From SAR202 cluster bacterium (GTDB taxonomy: Bacteria > Chloroflexota > Dehalococcoidia > Lucifugimonadales > GCA-2712585), in assembly GCA_016872285.1 (NCBI GenBank), contig VGZZ01000005.1:1-64000 (forward strand): a DNA stretch of 64,000 nt, written 5' to 3'. The stretch's first letter is position 1, and every line of letters begins with the position of its first letter. The notes below the pieces were generated by a model. That model ran no database searches and was not told where the DNA came from. It saw only the letters and a program-made list of their open reading frames with translations. Below, one piece after another: positions 18,151 through 27,311 of this stretch. The position numbers and the translations under genes are program-made.

Positions 18151-19107
18151 CTAAGGGCTTATTCCCTTCACAAAGGTCTTATATTGTTCAACGTCTTCGC
18201 CCTCTGGCATCGGCACGAAAATATGAGTGATACCTAGGGCCTGATATTCGATGAGCCTTTGCCGCACTTCCCTCTCGCTGCCCACTATCGCCACCTGCGC
18301 GGCCAGTCCGTCAGGAATAATGCGGCGTACCGCCTCATAATCTGCGGCTTCTCGAAACTCGCGAGTCCACCCGCCCATCGACAGCACCTTCGTGGCCCTG
18401 GTAACCCGCCGCAGTTCTTCCACAATCCTCGGAACGTCAAAATCTTTCGACACCATGGCGTTATCCAACCCGGGAAGGCTGTACATCACGCCCATCTGTT
18501 CCTTCATCCCCGCCAGCGCAAACCCCACCTCCTCCGTCACCTTGAAACCTGTCTGCACCGCGAAAATAAATCTTTCACTATCCAGCCCCACCTTAAGCCG
18601 CTCCGCCTTTACCAATGGAATCGTTTTGCGCAAAAACTCCACGCTGGGCCAGCTAAACACCAGCCCGTCGGCCACTCGCGCCGCCACCTCCACCATCCTA
18701 GGCCCCACTGCCGCTACATATATCGGTATGTGTTCCTGTACGCCCTCTACGTCCCGCCGCAGCTTGCGTACCTTGAAATAGCCTTCCCCGCTGGCCTCGT
18801 AAGGCTCCTGCCACCACTGCCGCAGCAAGCCAATGTTCTCCCTGACCACTTCCACCGCGTCGCCCACGTCCATGCCTAGCAGTTTCTCATACCACGGCGT
18901 CATGCTCCGGCCCAAGCCCAAAAACGCCCGCCCCTGGCTCAAACGGTCCAGGGTGGCAATGGACATAGCCTGTAGGTGCGGCGGCCTCAAGTACGGGCTG
19001 GTTACCCCCGGCCCCAGACGGATCCTATTCGTGCCGCCGGCCAGGTATCCCAGAATCCCAAAGGCGTCCCAATGAAAAAGCTCCTCCGACGCCCACGCCG
19101 ACTCCAC
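18151..19107 (-). CDS. LLM-class F420/flavin-dependent oxidoreductase, start codon unclear
   Basis: Luciferase-like TIM-barrel protein. From GTG at 19107 it has 318 residues (SAWASEELFHWDAFG, then RAFLGLGRSMTPWYEKLLG), resembling F420-dependent reductases. The normal first strand and helix (KFCIEIGHRPLRDGLP) are encoded in frame up to 19200, but no ATG, GTG or TTG occurs between the TAA at 19222 and 19107. The codon where a start is expected (19200-19198) is GTC, preceded by GGGGTGA at 4 nt. Either initiation is non-standard or the start codon was mutated or misread. The gene follows directly, in the same frame, behind the third unknown paralogue. Confidence 0.8.
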   Translation of the reverse strand: MESAWASEELFHWDAFGILGYLAGGTNRIRLGPGVTSPYLRPPHLQAMSIATLDRLSQGRAFLGLGRSMTPWYEKLLGMDVGDAVEVVRENIGLLRQWWQEPYEASGEGYFKVRKLRRDVEGVQEHIPIYVAAVGPRMVEVAARVADGLVFSWPSVEFLRKTIPLVKAERLKVGLDSERFIFAVQTGFKVTEEVGFALAGMKEQMGVMYSLPGLDNAMVSKDFDVPRIVEELRRVTRATKVLSMGGWTREFREAADYEAVRRIIPDGLAAQVAIVGSEREVRQRLIEYQALGITHIFVPMPEGEDVEQYKTFVKGISP

Positions 19108-19221
19108 ACCCGCCGCTTCCGCCTTCTTTACCAGCGACAGCAGGTCTTGCGGCAGACCGTCCCGAAGCGGACGGTGGCCTATCTCAATGCAAAACTTGAC
19201 GTGCTCACCCCAAAAGGATGT

Positions 19222-19815
19222 TTAGAGCTTGTGACCTTGCGGCACCAGCCAGGACTCGGAAAACGCCAGCGACGACTGCGCCTGGGTGTTGGGATGCTCG
19301 CTCACCAGGAACGTCCTGCCACTTACTGACTTGCCGTTGATGCTTAGCCGCGCCCCGCCGGTAGGTATCATGCAAGCGTAGACGCCAAAGGGCCGCGGCG
19401 GGTTGCTCCCAGGCGCCCTCGCGATGTTGTACGGCTCGCCGATGTCGTGCCACGTCATCTCGATGTCCTCATCCCGCGACGAGATGGTCTCCGTCCAGAA
19501 GGAGCGCACGTCGCCATAAGCGTCAAAGTCGGCCTGTATTACTTCCAGGCTCTCGTCGCCGAAGGGCTTGTGCTGCCAGTTGGCTATGTTCTTCTGGAAC
19601 CATCGCGCCATGTTCAGATTGTCCGAATATATCTTGGGTTTCTGCCCCGTCAGCTCGCTGACGATAAACAAGGCGTTGCCCGGCCCAGCCGGCGAGAATA
19701 TGACCTTCCACAGGCTTGTTCTGGCCGTCAATTCGCCATCCGGCTTGTGGGCCAGCCTGATGTACGGGTTCTCTCCCGTGAAAAGTATTTTGTTTGGATC
19801 GGCGCCAGGGGGCAT
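19222..19815 (-). CDS. Unknown protein, paralogue 1 of a tandem triplet
   Basis: 197 residues, unrecognised family. It shares with the next two genes a D-x-NK-x-L-x-TGENP opening, GPG-x2-LF-x2-SELT, YSDN-x-N-x2-RW, PFGDE, GD-x-R-x2-WTE, TW-x-D-x-GEP and a final LAFSE-x-WL. No signal peptide, Cys pair or membrane segment. The soluble, beta-rich, Trp-rich pattern suggests a ligand-binding or enzyme fold. It ends directly in front of the LLM oxidoreductase, suggesting shared substrates. Confidence 0.7.
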   Translation of the reverse strand: MPPGADPNKILFTGENPYIRLAHKPDGELTARTSLWKVIFSPAGPGNALFIVSELTGQKPKIYSDNLNMARWFQKNIANWQHKPFGDESLEVIQADFDAYGDVRSFWTETISSRDEDIEMTWHDIGEPYNIARAPGSNPPRPFGVYACMIPTGGARLSINGKSVSGRTFLVSEHPNTQAQSSLAFSESWLVPQGHKL

Positions 19816-19881
19816 GACTCACCTCCCGCAGAGATTGTCCAGGATTTTATATGACAAGCCCCTCAAACAAAAGGGTATCGT

Positions 19882-20457
19882 TTATCTGCTGACGAGCCAC
19901 GTCTCGGAAAACGCCAGCCCGCATGTGCTGCTAGCCCCTCCCATCAAGTCCTGTGGAAAGACACGGCCCTGGGCTTCCTTGCCGTTCAATGTCAGCCGCG
20001 CCGCCCTGGCAGGAATAATCGTCCCGTAGATCCCAAAGGCTGCCCCGGGCCTCCCGCCCGTCGGAACCACCGCGATGAACGGCTCCCCTAAATCGTGCCA
20101 CGTCAACCGTATTCGCTCCACGCTAGACACCACCTCCTCCGTCCAGAAGGCCCTCAAGTCCCCGCTGGACCTAAACCGCGCCTCCTCCACCGCCAGCTCC
20201 TCATCCCCAAAGGGCGTCTTTCGAGGCCCCTCCAGCGTCCGCTGCATCCATCTTGCTAGATTGATGTTGTCTGAATAGACTCTCGGACGACCCTCCGTAA
20301 GCTCGCTGAGGAGGAACAACACGTGTCCCGGCCCCGCCGTCGATAGCAATATCCGCCAGAAGCTGGCGTTAGTGGTAAACGGCTGACCCTGGGCCGGCCC
20401 CAGCCGCAGAAACGGGTTCTCCCCCGTCAAAAGCACTTTATTCGGGTCAACGCCCAT
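19882..20457 (-). CDS. Unknown protein, paralogue 2 of a tandem triplet
   Basis: 191 residues, same unrecognised family as its two neighbours, with conserved NK-x-LLTGENP, GPGHVLF, YSDNINLARWMQ, PFGDEEL, LTWHDLGEPF and LAFSETWL. Invariant Asp, Glu, Trp and His/Tyr positions in the TW[HY]DLGEP block are good active-site or ligand-site candidates. It sits about 65 bp from each neighbour, and all three face the same way. Confidence 0.7.
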   Translation of the reverse strand: MGVDPNKVLLTGENPFLRLGPAQGQPFTTNASFWRILLSTAGPGHVLFLLSELTEGRPRVYSDNINLARWMQRTLEGPRKTPFGDEELAVEEARFRSSGDLRAFWTEEVVSSVERIRLTWHDLGEPFIAVVPTGGRPGAAFGIYGTIIPARAARLTLNGKEAQGRVFPQDLMGGASSTCGLAFSETWLVSR

Positions 20458-20522
20458 CGGTCCACCTCGTTCCGTGGGGCCGCCAAAGCTATGATGACGG
20501 CCCCGCGCAATTGCTCAAGCGA

Positions 20523-21101
20523 CTACTTCCTTGGCCCCAGCCATGACTCCGAAAACGCCAGGCTGGCTGTGCTGCCGATGGCGCTCTCCCGCTTCAGCTC
20601 GTACGGCTTCCCCGACGCCTGCTCCCCATTGATGGTGAGCCGCGCCCCTCGCGCCGGTATAAGCACCGTGTACACCCCGTGAGGGCTGGTGGGCCGCTGC
20701 CCCACCGGCGTGTGCGATATGAAGGGCTCCCCCAGGTCGTACCATGTCATGTGTATCTCGCCCTCCGACGAGTATATGGACTCAGTCCAATAGGAGCGCA
20801 GGTCCCCGGACTTGTCGAACTCGGCATCCACCACAGGCACGTTCTGGTCTCCAAACGGCGCGTGCAGGTACTTCTCGATTTCGCCCTGAAGCCACCGCGT
20901 CATGTTGATGTTGTCGGAATAGACCTTGGTCTTGTTCCCCGTCAGCTCACTGGTGATGAACAGCACGTGCCCCGGGCCGCCGGGCGAAAACAGGATCCGC
21001 CAGTAGCTGCTTCGAGTCGTGAACTCCCCATCCTTTTTGGGGGACAGCCGTATGTAAGGGTTCTCGCCGGTTAGAAGAATCTTGTTGGTATCGACGGGCA
21101 T
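20523..21101 (-). CDS. Unknown protein, paralogue 3 of a tandem triplet
   Basis: 192 residues, same family (TNKILLTGENPYIRL, YSDNINMTRWLQ, TWYDLGEPF, LAFSESWL). By eye it is nearest to paralogue 1. It is the first gene transcribed of the set paralogue 3, 2, 1 and LLM oxidoreductase, and is divergent from the acyl-CoA synthetase gene. Function unknown. Confidence 0.7.
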   Translation of the reverse strand: MPVDTNKILLTGENPYIRLSPKKDGEFTTRSSYWRILFSPGGPGHVLFITSELTGNKTKVYSDNINMTRWLQGEIEKYLHAPFGDQNVPVVDAEFDKSGDLRSYWTESIYSSEGEIHMTWYDLGEPFISHTPVGQRPTSPHGVYTVLIPARGARLTINGEQASGKPYELKRESAIGSTASLAFSESWLGPRK

Positions 21102-21246
21102 AACTACCTCCCCAGTTTTGTTGACGGCGCCATTGTAACAGCGACGTTATGTAATGACTACCCTGGGCCGACGCCCTGGCGCAAGCCGTCCTGGATGGCT
21201 AATATTAGTTCGCTTCATTCATCCTCCGGAGGCATACCACCGAATC

Positions 21247-23358
21247 ATGGCCCAGGCCCCTTCCGCCAAGCTTCAGTCCATCGACCGCATGCTCAACCCT
21301 CGAAGCGTGGCCGTCGTCGGCGCCACCGAACGCCCCCAGTACGGCGGGCGGTTCCTTCGTTCCGTCCTCGCCAGCCAGGACAAGCTGAGAGTCTATCCCA
21401 TCAACCCTCGATATCAAGATGTCCTGGGCATGAAGTGCTATCCTCGCCTCACCGACCTCCCCGAGACCCCCGACCTCGTCGGCGTCATCGTCCCCGCCGA
21501 AGCCGTCATGCCCGTCCTGGAGGACTGCGCCAAAATCAAGGTCCCCTCAGCCATAGTCATCTCCGCCGGCTTCTCTGAGCGCGGCGACACCGCCCACCAG
21601 CAGCAGCAGGCCAAACTCAAAGAGTTCGCCGCCCAGTCCGGCGTTCGAGTGTGCGGCCCCAACTGCCTCGGCGTCGCCAACATCAGGACCGGCGTCTGGG
21701 CCAGCTCCTCCGCCCCTTACACCGACCTTAAGCCCGGCCCCATCGCCCTGGTCTCCCACAGCGGCGCCACCGCCTTCGGCCCTCTTATGACTCGCGCCGC
21801 CGACATGGGCGTCGGCTACTCCCACATCATCTCCACCGGCAACGAGGCCGACCTGGAGTCCTCCGACTTCATCGACTATCTCCTCGACGACCCCGATGTG
21901 AAAGTCATCGCCTGCTTCATCGAAGGTTTTAAAGATGGGCGCAAGTTTATCGCCGCCGCCAAAAAAGCCCTGGACGTGGGCAAGGCCATCGTCCTGCTCA
22001 AAGTAGGCCGCTCTGAGACCGGCGCCAAGGCCGCCATGTCCCACACCGCCGCCCTCACCGGTTCCGACGCCGTCCATGACGCCGTTTTCAAACAGTACGG
22101 CGTCCTCCGCGTCGACGACTACGACGATTTAATCCAGGCTTCCAACCTCCTGGCCTACGCTCCCGCCCCGTCAAAAGTAGGCGTGGCCGTGGTCTCCCAC
22201 TCCGGCGGCGTCAGCTCCCTCATCGCCGACCACCTCGGCCTCAACGGCCTGTCCCTGCCTCCCCTGACCCGGACCGCCGAGGAAGGCATTAACAAGATTT
22301 TGAACGGCTTCGGCTGGGCCTCCAACCCCGCCGACATCACCGGCTACGCCAACCGCCCGGAACTCGACGCCATCATGCGCCTGCTGGAGCAAGAGCCCGA
22401 AGCGGGCGCAGTTGTCGTCGCTACCGCGGGCCGCGCCTCCCAGGCCCAGCAGGTCATCAAGCTCCGCGACGAGTCCTCCAAGCCCATCATCTTCATGACC
22501 ACCGGCGGCGAGGAGACGGAAGAGGGCCTCGCCCAGCTCCGCCAGGCCCACATTCCCCTCTTCGACTCGCCCCGCCGCATGGCCGGCGCCATGGGCGGTT
22601 TCTTCACCTACCATAGGCGCCGCAAGCTTTGGCGGCAGGCCAAGGCAGCAGTCAAATCCTCCAAGGGCGTTGTTGCCCCGGACTTTAAATCCGGCCCCCA
22701 TTTCCTCACTGAACACGCATCCAAAACACTTCTCGCACATTGGGGCGTGCCATCCACCCGTGAAATTCGAGCCTCCAATGCCGATGAAGCCGTTAACGCC
22801 GCCAAAACCCTCGGCTATCCCGTCGCGCTAAAGCTGGAATCTGAACACATCCTGCATAAGACCGAGGCTGGCGTCGTCCGCCTCGGCCTCCAAAACGCCA
22901 ACCAGGTTAAACAGGCCTACGCGGAAATCGTCGCCTATGGAATAAAATTCGCCCCCAATTCCAAAGGCTCGCCCGTCTTGGTGCAAGAGATGGTGAACGG
23001 AGGCGTGGAAGTCATCGTCGGCCTCTCCCAGGACTCCCACTTCGGCCCCGTCCTCCTCGTAGGCCTTGGCGGCATCTTCGTGGAAGTCTTCAAAGACACC
23101 GCCATGCGCGTCTGCCCCATCACCGAAAACGACGCGCGGGAGATGCTCGAAGAAATCCGCGGCGCCAAGCTGCTGAAAGGCTTCCGAGGCAAGCCCCCCG
23201 CCGACATCGACGCCCTAATCAAAGTAATGCTGGCCCTCTCCCATCTCTCCCAAGACCTAGCCGCCCGCCGCCCCGAACTCGACATCAACCCACTGGTGGT
23301 CCTCCCCAAAGGCCAAGGCGTGAAGGCCGTCGACGCCCGCATTAATCTCCACGAGTGA
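21247..23358 (+). CDS. ADP-forming acetate/acyl-CoA synthetase (fused alpha-beta)
   Basis: About 703 residues from MAQAPSAKLQS. Order: CoA-binding Rossmann domain (SVAVVGATERPQYGG), two succinyl-CoA-ligase-like domains with the probable phospho-His in SHTAALTGSD, and a C-terminal ATP-grasp domain (GYPVALKLESEHILHKTEAG). It interconverts an acyl-CoA with the free acid while making ATP; which acid is unknown. The frame extends upstream to 21154, but homology starts at 21247. The convergent CitE-like genes next door also belong to acyl-CoA chemistry. Confidence 0.9.
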   Translation: MAQAPSAKLQSIDRMLNPRSVAVVGATERPQYGGRFLRSVLASQDKLRVYPINPRYQDVLGMKCYPRLTDLPETPDLVGVIVPAEAVMPVLEDCAKIKVPSAIVISAGFSERGDTAHQQQQAKLKEFAAQSGVRVCGPNCLGVANIRTGVWASSSAPYTDLKPGPIALVSHSGATAFGPLMTRAADMGVGYSHIISTGNEADLESSDFIDYLLDDPDVKVIACFIEGFKDGRKFIAAAKKALDVGKAIVLLKVGRSETGAKAAMSHTAALTGSDAVHDAVFKQYGVLRVDDYDDLIQASNLLAYAPAPSKVGVAVVSHSGGVSSLIADHLGLNGLSLPPLTRTAEEGINKILNGFGWASNPADITGYANRPELDAIMRLLEQEPEAGAVVVATAGRASQAQQVIKLRDESSKPIIFMTTGGEETEEGLAQLRQAHIPLFDSPRRMAGAMGGFFTYHRRRKLWRQAKAAVKSSKGVVAPDFKSGPHFLTEHASKTLLAHWGVPSTREIRASNADEAVNAAKTLGYPVALKLESEHILHKTEAGVVRLGLQNANQVKQAYAEIVAYGIKFAPNSKGSPVLVQEMVNGGVEVIVGLSQDSHFGPVLLVGLGGIFVEVFKDTAMRVCPITENDAREMLEEIRGAKLLKGFRGKPPADIDALIKVMLALSHLSQDLAARRPELDINPLVVLPKGQGVKAVDARINLHE

Positions 23359-23365
23359 CCGACCC

Positions 23366-24292
23366 CTACTCCTTCCCCGCCTTCTCCATCGCCCGTCGCT
23401 TCTCCTCATCCCGCGCCCGGCACCGCGACGCTCGCTCCAGCACCGCCTTGGCCCACTCGTCCACCGGCACGTCGATCATACGCTTTCCCAGCGGCACCGC
23501 TGCCGTCCCCCTGGCCACTCCCTCGGCGAACACCTCTCGCACCTTCTTGTAATACTCCACCTGCTCCGCCGTCGGCGAGAAGGCCCTGTTAAACGGCCCT
23601 ATCCATTCTCGATTGCTGAACAACGCGCCTTTGAATCCCAGGTCTTTAGCGTTGGTTCCCAACCTAAACAAGTCCTCAGATGAACACTTCGGTCGCAGTG
23701 TGCCGAGGGGGTGCGGCACATCCAGCGGCTGCACCTTAGCTGCCGTCGCCTCTACCACTACCCTGCCCCTGGCATACTCAAACGGGTCCAAGCCCTCTTG
23801 TAACTTAATATCCAGGTCCTTCGCCAGAGCGATCTCGTCCAGTGACACCTGCGTAACCCTTGGAGACGCTTTAATAACCTCGCGTACATTCCACACGCCC
23901 AGGGCCGTCTCCAGTACCGGTACTATTTGCAAGCTGCCCTTAGATATTCCCCTGCGAGTCTCGTAATCCTCCAGCCGTTTATCCAACGCCACCACCTGCT
24001 CCCCTGTCTCCGCTCCCCCGAAAACCACCCCCGACAGCCCCGGCCACACACCAGCCCCCAGTTGCCGTTCCGTCGCCTTGGAATCCACCACTACGAAGAC
24101 TTCAGAGCCCCCGTATGAAGCGAAGCCCGTGCTTATCCTCACCCATTTCCTGGATTGCCCATTTAGGGCCTCGGCAGGCATCCCCCGTAAGTCCAGGGCC
24201 ACAGCGTCGGCCCCCAGCTTCCAGAGGTCGTCCATACCCTTCAGCGTCTTCAGGGAGACCATCAAAATTGTTCGACGCACCAGGCTAAGCAC
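23366..24292 (-). CDS. HpcH/HpaI aldolase (CitE-like) family protein, divergent
   Basis: 308 residues of the CitE/CoA-ester lyase fold. It keeps VRIS (substrate Arg region), WPGLSGVV and the metal Glu in VLETALG, but the DLEDSV block of family members reads DLRGMP, so activity is uncertain. Last gene of a tandem trio on the minus strand; its stop lies 8 bp from the synthetase stop. Confidence 0.8.
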   Translation of the reverse strand: MLSLVRRTILMVSLKTLKGMDDLWKLGADAVALDLRGMPAEALNGQSRKWVRISTGFASYGGSEVFVVVDSKATERQLGAGVWPGLSGVVFGGAETGEQVVALDKRLEDYETRRGISKGSLQIVPVLETALGVWNVREVIKASPRVTQVSLDEIALAKDLDIKLQEGLDPFEYARGRVVVEATAAKVQPLDVPHPLGTLRPKCSSEDLFRLGTNAKDLGFKGALFSNREWIGPFNRAFSPTAEQVEYYKKVREVFAEGVARGTAAVPLGKRMIDVPVDEWAKAVLERASRCRARDEEKRRAMEKAGKE

Positions 24293-24310
24293 TCGCGCCT
24301 CCCTGGTCCT

Positions 24311-25222
24311 TCATCGACTTCGCCTTCCGACGGTCCTTTCCGCGCAAGCCTCGGCAAACTCCAACAGCGCCTTCGCCCGCCTGGCTTCGTACCTATCAAT
24401 CACTCGTCCCTCCAACTCGGCCCAGGCCCGTCCCTCCGCCTCCAGCGTCTTGTATAACTCCATGACCCGCCGTGCCTCGGACACCTCCTCCGCCGTCGGC
24501 GTGTGCCCTCGGTTCTGTGGCTCCACCACGTTTGGATGCAGTCCCCCGCCGATGTAAAAGCCTAGCTTCCGGCTGGCCTCGGCAATCTTGAAAGTATAAT
24601 CGGCGTCGCTCACGCTGCCTGAAACATCTGGAATAAAAATAGCGGCGTGTATATCCATCTCCTTCACCATGCCCGCCAGCTCCAGCTCCCCCTTGCCGTA
24701 CATGAACTGCTCAAACCCCACGAACATCTCCACGCCCAGGTCTCGCGACATGTCGTACCCCGCGCCGCCCCCAAAGTCATTAATCCGAGGGCTCGCCGCC
24801 GCGATTTCATGGGCGTTCGACACCCCCAGCGCCGTCTCGATATTCGCGCCAATCTCTATATAACCCGGCGCAATGCCCCGCTCCTTCTCCAGACGTGAAA
24901 TTATTGAATCCACAAATCGAATCTCCTCCGCCGTCTCCGTCTTTGGATAGTTGACCCGCCTCAGCCCGGGCCATACCGCGGCTCCTAGGTCCTCCTCCAC
25001 CATATCGTGGTTTATCCGCACCCAGACTTCAGCCCCGCCCTTGGCGGCTACCGGTATCGCCGTCTTCACCAGACTTCGAGCGTAGGCCTTCTGCTGCGGC
25101 GGCACCGAGTCCTCTAAATCCAAAACAAGGAAGTCGCATCCCCGCGTCCAAGCCTTCTCCAGAAAACGAGGGTTATTGATTGGGAAAATTAGCCCAGAAC
25201 GCCGCACCAGTCTTTCAGCCAT
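24311..25222 (-). CDS. HpcH/HpaI aldolase/CitE-like CoA ester lyase
   Basis: 303 residues and the best-preserved member of the trio: DLEDSVPP near the N-terminus, VRIN with the substrate Arg, metal Glu in NIETALG, and the metal Asp region in GAGYDMSRDLG. Family enzymes cleave or form malyl-, citramalyl- or citryl-CoA using Mg2+. The exact substrate is not deducible. It overlaps the upstream paralogue by 8 nt. Confidence 0.87.
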   Translation of the reverse strand: MAERLVRRSGLIFPINNPRFLEKAWTRGCDFLVLDLEDSVPPQQKAYARSLVKTAIPVAAKGGAEVWVRINHDMVEEDLGAAVWPGLRRVNYPKTETAEEIRFVDSIISRLEKERGIAPGYIEIGANIETALGVSNAHEIAAASPRINDFGGGAGYDMSRDLGVEMFVGFEQFMYGKGELELAGMVKEMDIHAAIFIPDVSGSVSDADYTFKIAEASRKLGFYIGGGLHPNVVEPQNRGHTPTAEEVSEARRVMELYKTLEAEGRAWAELEGRVIDRYEARRAKALLEFAEACAERTVGRRSR

Positions 25223-25934
25223 GACTGAACCCTCGATTTACCGGCTCCACCTGATGGCCTTCAACGCAGAACGCCCCCTTGAACCCCAGCGCCTTTCCTC
25301 TCAGCGACGCCTCGTATGTATCCTCCGCCCCCGCCCGCAGCCCCCGCGCCGTCGAACGCCACCACGCCCCTAAAGGGACCACCCCTGCCGCGCGCGCGAT
25401 GATAATCAGCCTCTCCATAAAATAAGGTAAGAGATGCAATTCGCCGGACGGCTCCGGCCTCAAGTCCATCTCTAGGTCCGCCCTACCTAAGGTCACACCC
25501 CACACCCTTGGACTCGCTTTTACTATCTCCATGGCCTTGTGGTTCCCCAAAGCCGTCTCCAGCGACGCCACAACCCCCAGGCTCTTCGGCGCTAGGCCCC
25601 TCTCATCCTCCAAACGCCCCAGCGCCTCATCGCAGGCCGCCACCTCCTCCGCCGACTCTACCCTAGATAGCACCACCCCTGAAAGGCCCGGCCAGGCCAC
25701 CGCGCCAAGCTCCTCCCTTAGCCTGGACTTGTGCGCCATAGCGAAAACTTCGCTGTGTACTGAGGCATGTCCAATAGCGCGGAGGGCCTGCTGCCGCGCC
25801 CGTCCCCTTTGGGCGTCCGGCGTAAGCTCCACCAAGTCCACCACCATAACGTCCGGCATGGACTCCGCGGCCTTAAAAAACTCTTCGATATTGTGTGGCG
25901 GCGCCAGAAGCCACGATCGGCGTTTAGAAATCAT
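25215..25934 (-). CDS. CitE-like family protein, short and divergent
   Basis: 239 residues, about 60 shorter than its neighbours. SLETALG and WPGLSGVVLS place it in the family, but DLEDSV is replaced by DLVELTP and the usual VR-x-N segment by EVFAMAHKS, so the substrate Arg is lost. First gene of the trio. A non-catalytic partner subunit, as in some CitE-like complexes, is one possibility. Confidence 0.75.
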   Translation of the reverse strand: MISKRRSWLLAPPHNIEEFFKAAESMPDVMVVDLVELTPDAQRGRARQQALRAIGHASVHSEVFAMAHKSRLREELGAVAWPGLSGVVLSRVESAEEVAACDEALGRLEDERGLAPKSLGVVASLETALGNHKAMEIVKASPRVWGVTLGRADLEMDLRPEPSGELHLLPYFMERLIIIARAAGVVPLGAWWRSTARGLRAGAEDTYEASLRGKALGFKGAFCVEGHQVEPVNRGFSHG

Positions 25935-26207
25935 TCGTCTGTGCCGGAGAAAAGTTGCCAGCTAGCATATCTAAGGCCGCTGCGCCGCGCAACGGGCGAC
26001 GGCTCGTCATGTCCGTTGCCATATTTGAGCGTCTTAATAATTTCTTCCCCCTTCATATGTACTCTGTACAATAAGAATCAAAGGGGCGTGGGTCAGAGGG
26101 AAGTCATCCAACCATCTTCTCATCCAAAAACGTAACAAGTCCGGGCGGGAACTATTTTCATCGAAAAGACATCATATATATTATCGGCGTCCCGCCAAAA
26201 ATTAGTC

Positions 26208-26236
26208 TTGCGTCAGGTATCTTGCGCTTGCATAAT
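26208..26236 (+). promoter_or_regulatory. Candidate promoter of the MoxR operon
   Basis: TTGCGT (26208-26213), 17 bp spacer, CATAAT (26231-26236), giving a leader of about 50 nt before the GTG at 26291. The rest of the gap 25935-26207 shows nothing recognisable. Confidence 0.5.
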
Positions 26237-26290
26237 GCGTTAAGTTAAGCTGATGCCGCCCATCCATCTAAGCTTCCAGCGAGGGCCACA

Positions 26291-27286
26291 GTGGAAAACT
26301 TCACACTGAATGATGCGCGTGAAATAGCCAGCCGTCTTACGGCCAACGTTGAGAAAGTTATCGTCGGCAAAAATAAAATCGTGAAGTCCGGCGTCATGGC
26401 CCTCCTGTGCAGGGGTCACGTACTTATCGAGGGCGTCCCCGGCGTCGGAAAGACCATGCTGGCCCGCAGCATCGCCGTATCCATCGGCGGCACCTTCAAG
26501 CGCATCCAGTGCACCTCAGACCTCCTCCCCAGCGACGTCACCGGCACCTACGTCTTCGACCAGCGCGACCGCGAATTTCACTTCCGCCCCGGCCCCATCA
26601 TGGCCAACCTGGTGGTGGTCGATGAGATAAACCGCGCCTCCCCGCGTACCCAGTCAGCTTTCTTGGAGTCTATGGAGGAGCGCCAGGTGACCGTGGACGG
26701 CACCACCCATCCGCTACCAAACCCCTTCTTTATTCTCGCCACCCGCAACCCCATTGAGCATGGCGGCACCTTCCCGCTGCCGGAGACCGAATTGGACAGG
26801 TTTATCATGCGCGTGCGCCTTAGCTATCCCACCGTCGGCGACGAAGCTGCCATTGTTGAAAATCAGATGCTGGCCCACCCCATTACCACTTTGGGAAAGG
26901 TGGTAGACCTGGACGAGATAGTTAAAGCGCAGGAAGCCGTCCGGCGCGTCTACATGGACCGTCTAGTTACAGACTACGCCGTGGCCATCGTCAGCGCCAC
27001 CAGGCAGCACCCCCTTATCCACCTCGGCGCTTCACCCAGGGCCACCCTTTCCCTTGTAGCCTTGGCCCAGGCCAACGCCCTGGTGGAAGGCAGGGACTTT
27101 GTGCTGCCCGACGATATCAAGGCCGTAGCCGCCGAGGCCCTTAGCCATCGCGTCATCCTCAACGCGGAAGGGCGCGCCGGCGGCGGCGAAGACCAGGTTG
27201 TCGAAAACGTCCTAAGCACCGTCCCCGTAGAACGCACCGCCGCCGCCCAGCGCACCCCCTTCCCCACTGCCCGTGCTGCCAGCTAA
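26291..27286 (+). CDS. MoxR-family AAA+ ATPase
   Basis: 331 residues. Walker A GVPGVGKT (48-55), Walker B VVVDEIN with D111-E112, sensor-1 region LATRNP, and PLPETELDRF typical of MoxR. These ATPases act as chaperones or co-factor loaders for VWA and DUF58 proteins. The next gene encodes a DUF58 protein and the third a transglutaminase-like membrane protein, the classic MoxR-DUF58-TgpA cluster. Start is a GTG with GAGGG about 6 nt upstream. Confidence 0.94.
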   Translation: MENFTLNDAREIASRLTANVEKVIVGKNKIVKSGVMALLCRGHVLIEGVPGVGKTMLARSIAVSIGGTFKRIQCTSDLLPSDVTGTYVFDQRDREFHFRPGPIMANLVVVDEINRASPRTQSAFLESMEERQVTVDGTTHPLPNPFFILATRNPIEHGGTFPLPETELDRFIMRVRLSYPTVGDEAAIVENQMLAHPITTLGKVVDLDEIVKAQEAVRRVYMDRLVTDYAVAIVSATRQHPLIHLGASPRATLSLVALAQANALVEGRDFVLPDDIKAVAAEALSHRVILNAEGRAGGGEDQVVENVLSTVPVERTAAAQRTPFPTARAAS

Positions 27287-27311
27287 TGAGGGCCTATCAG
27301 GATAACTCCTA

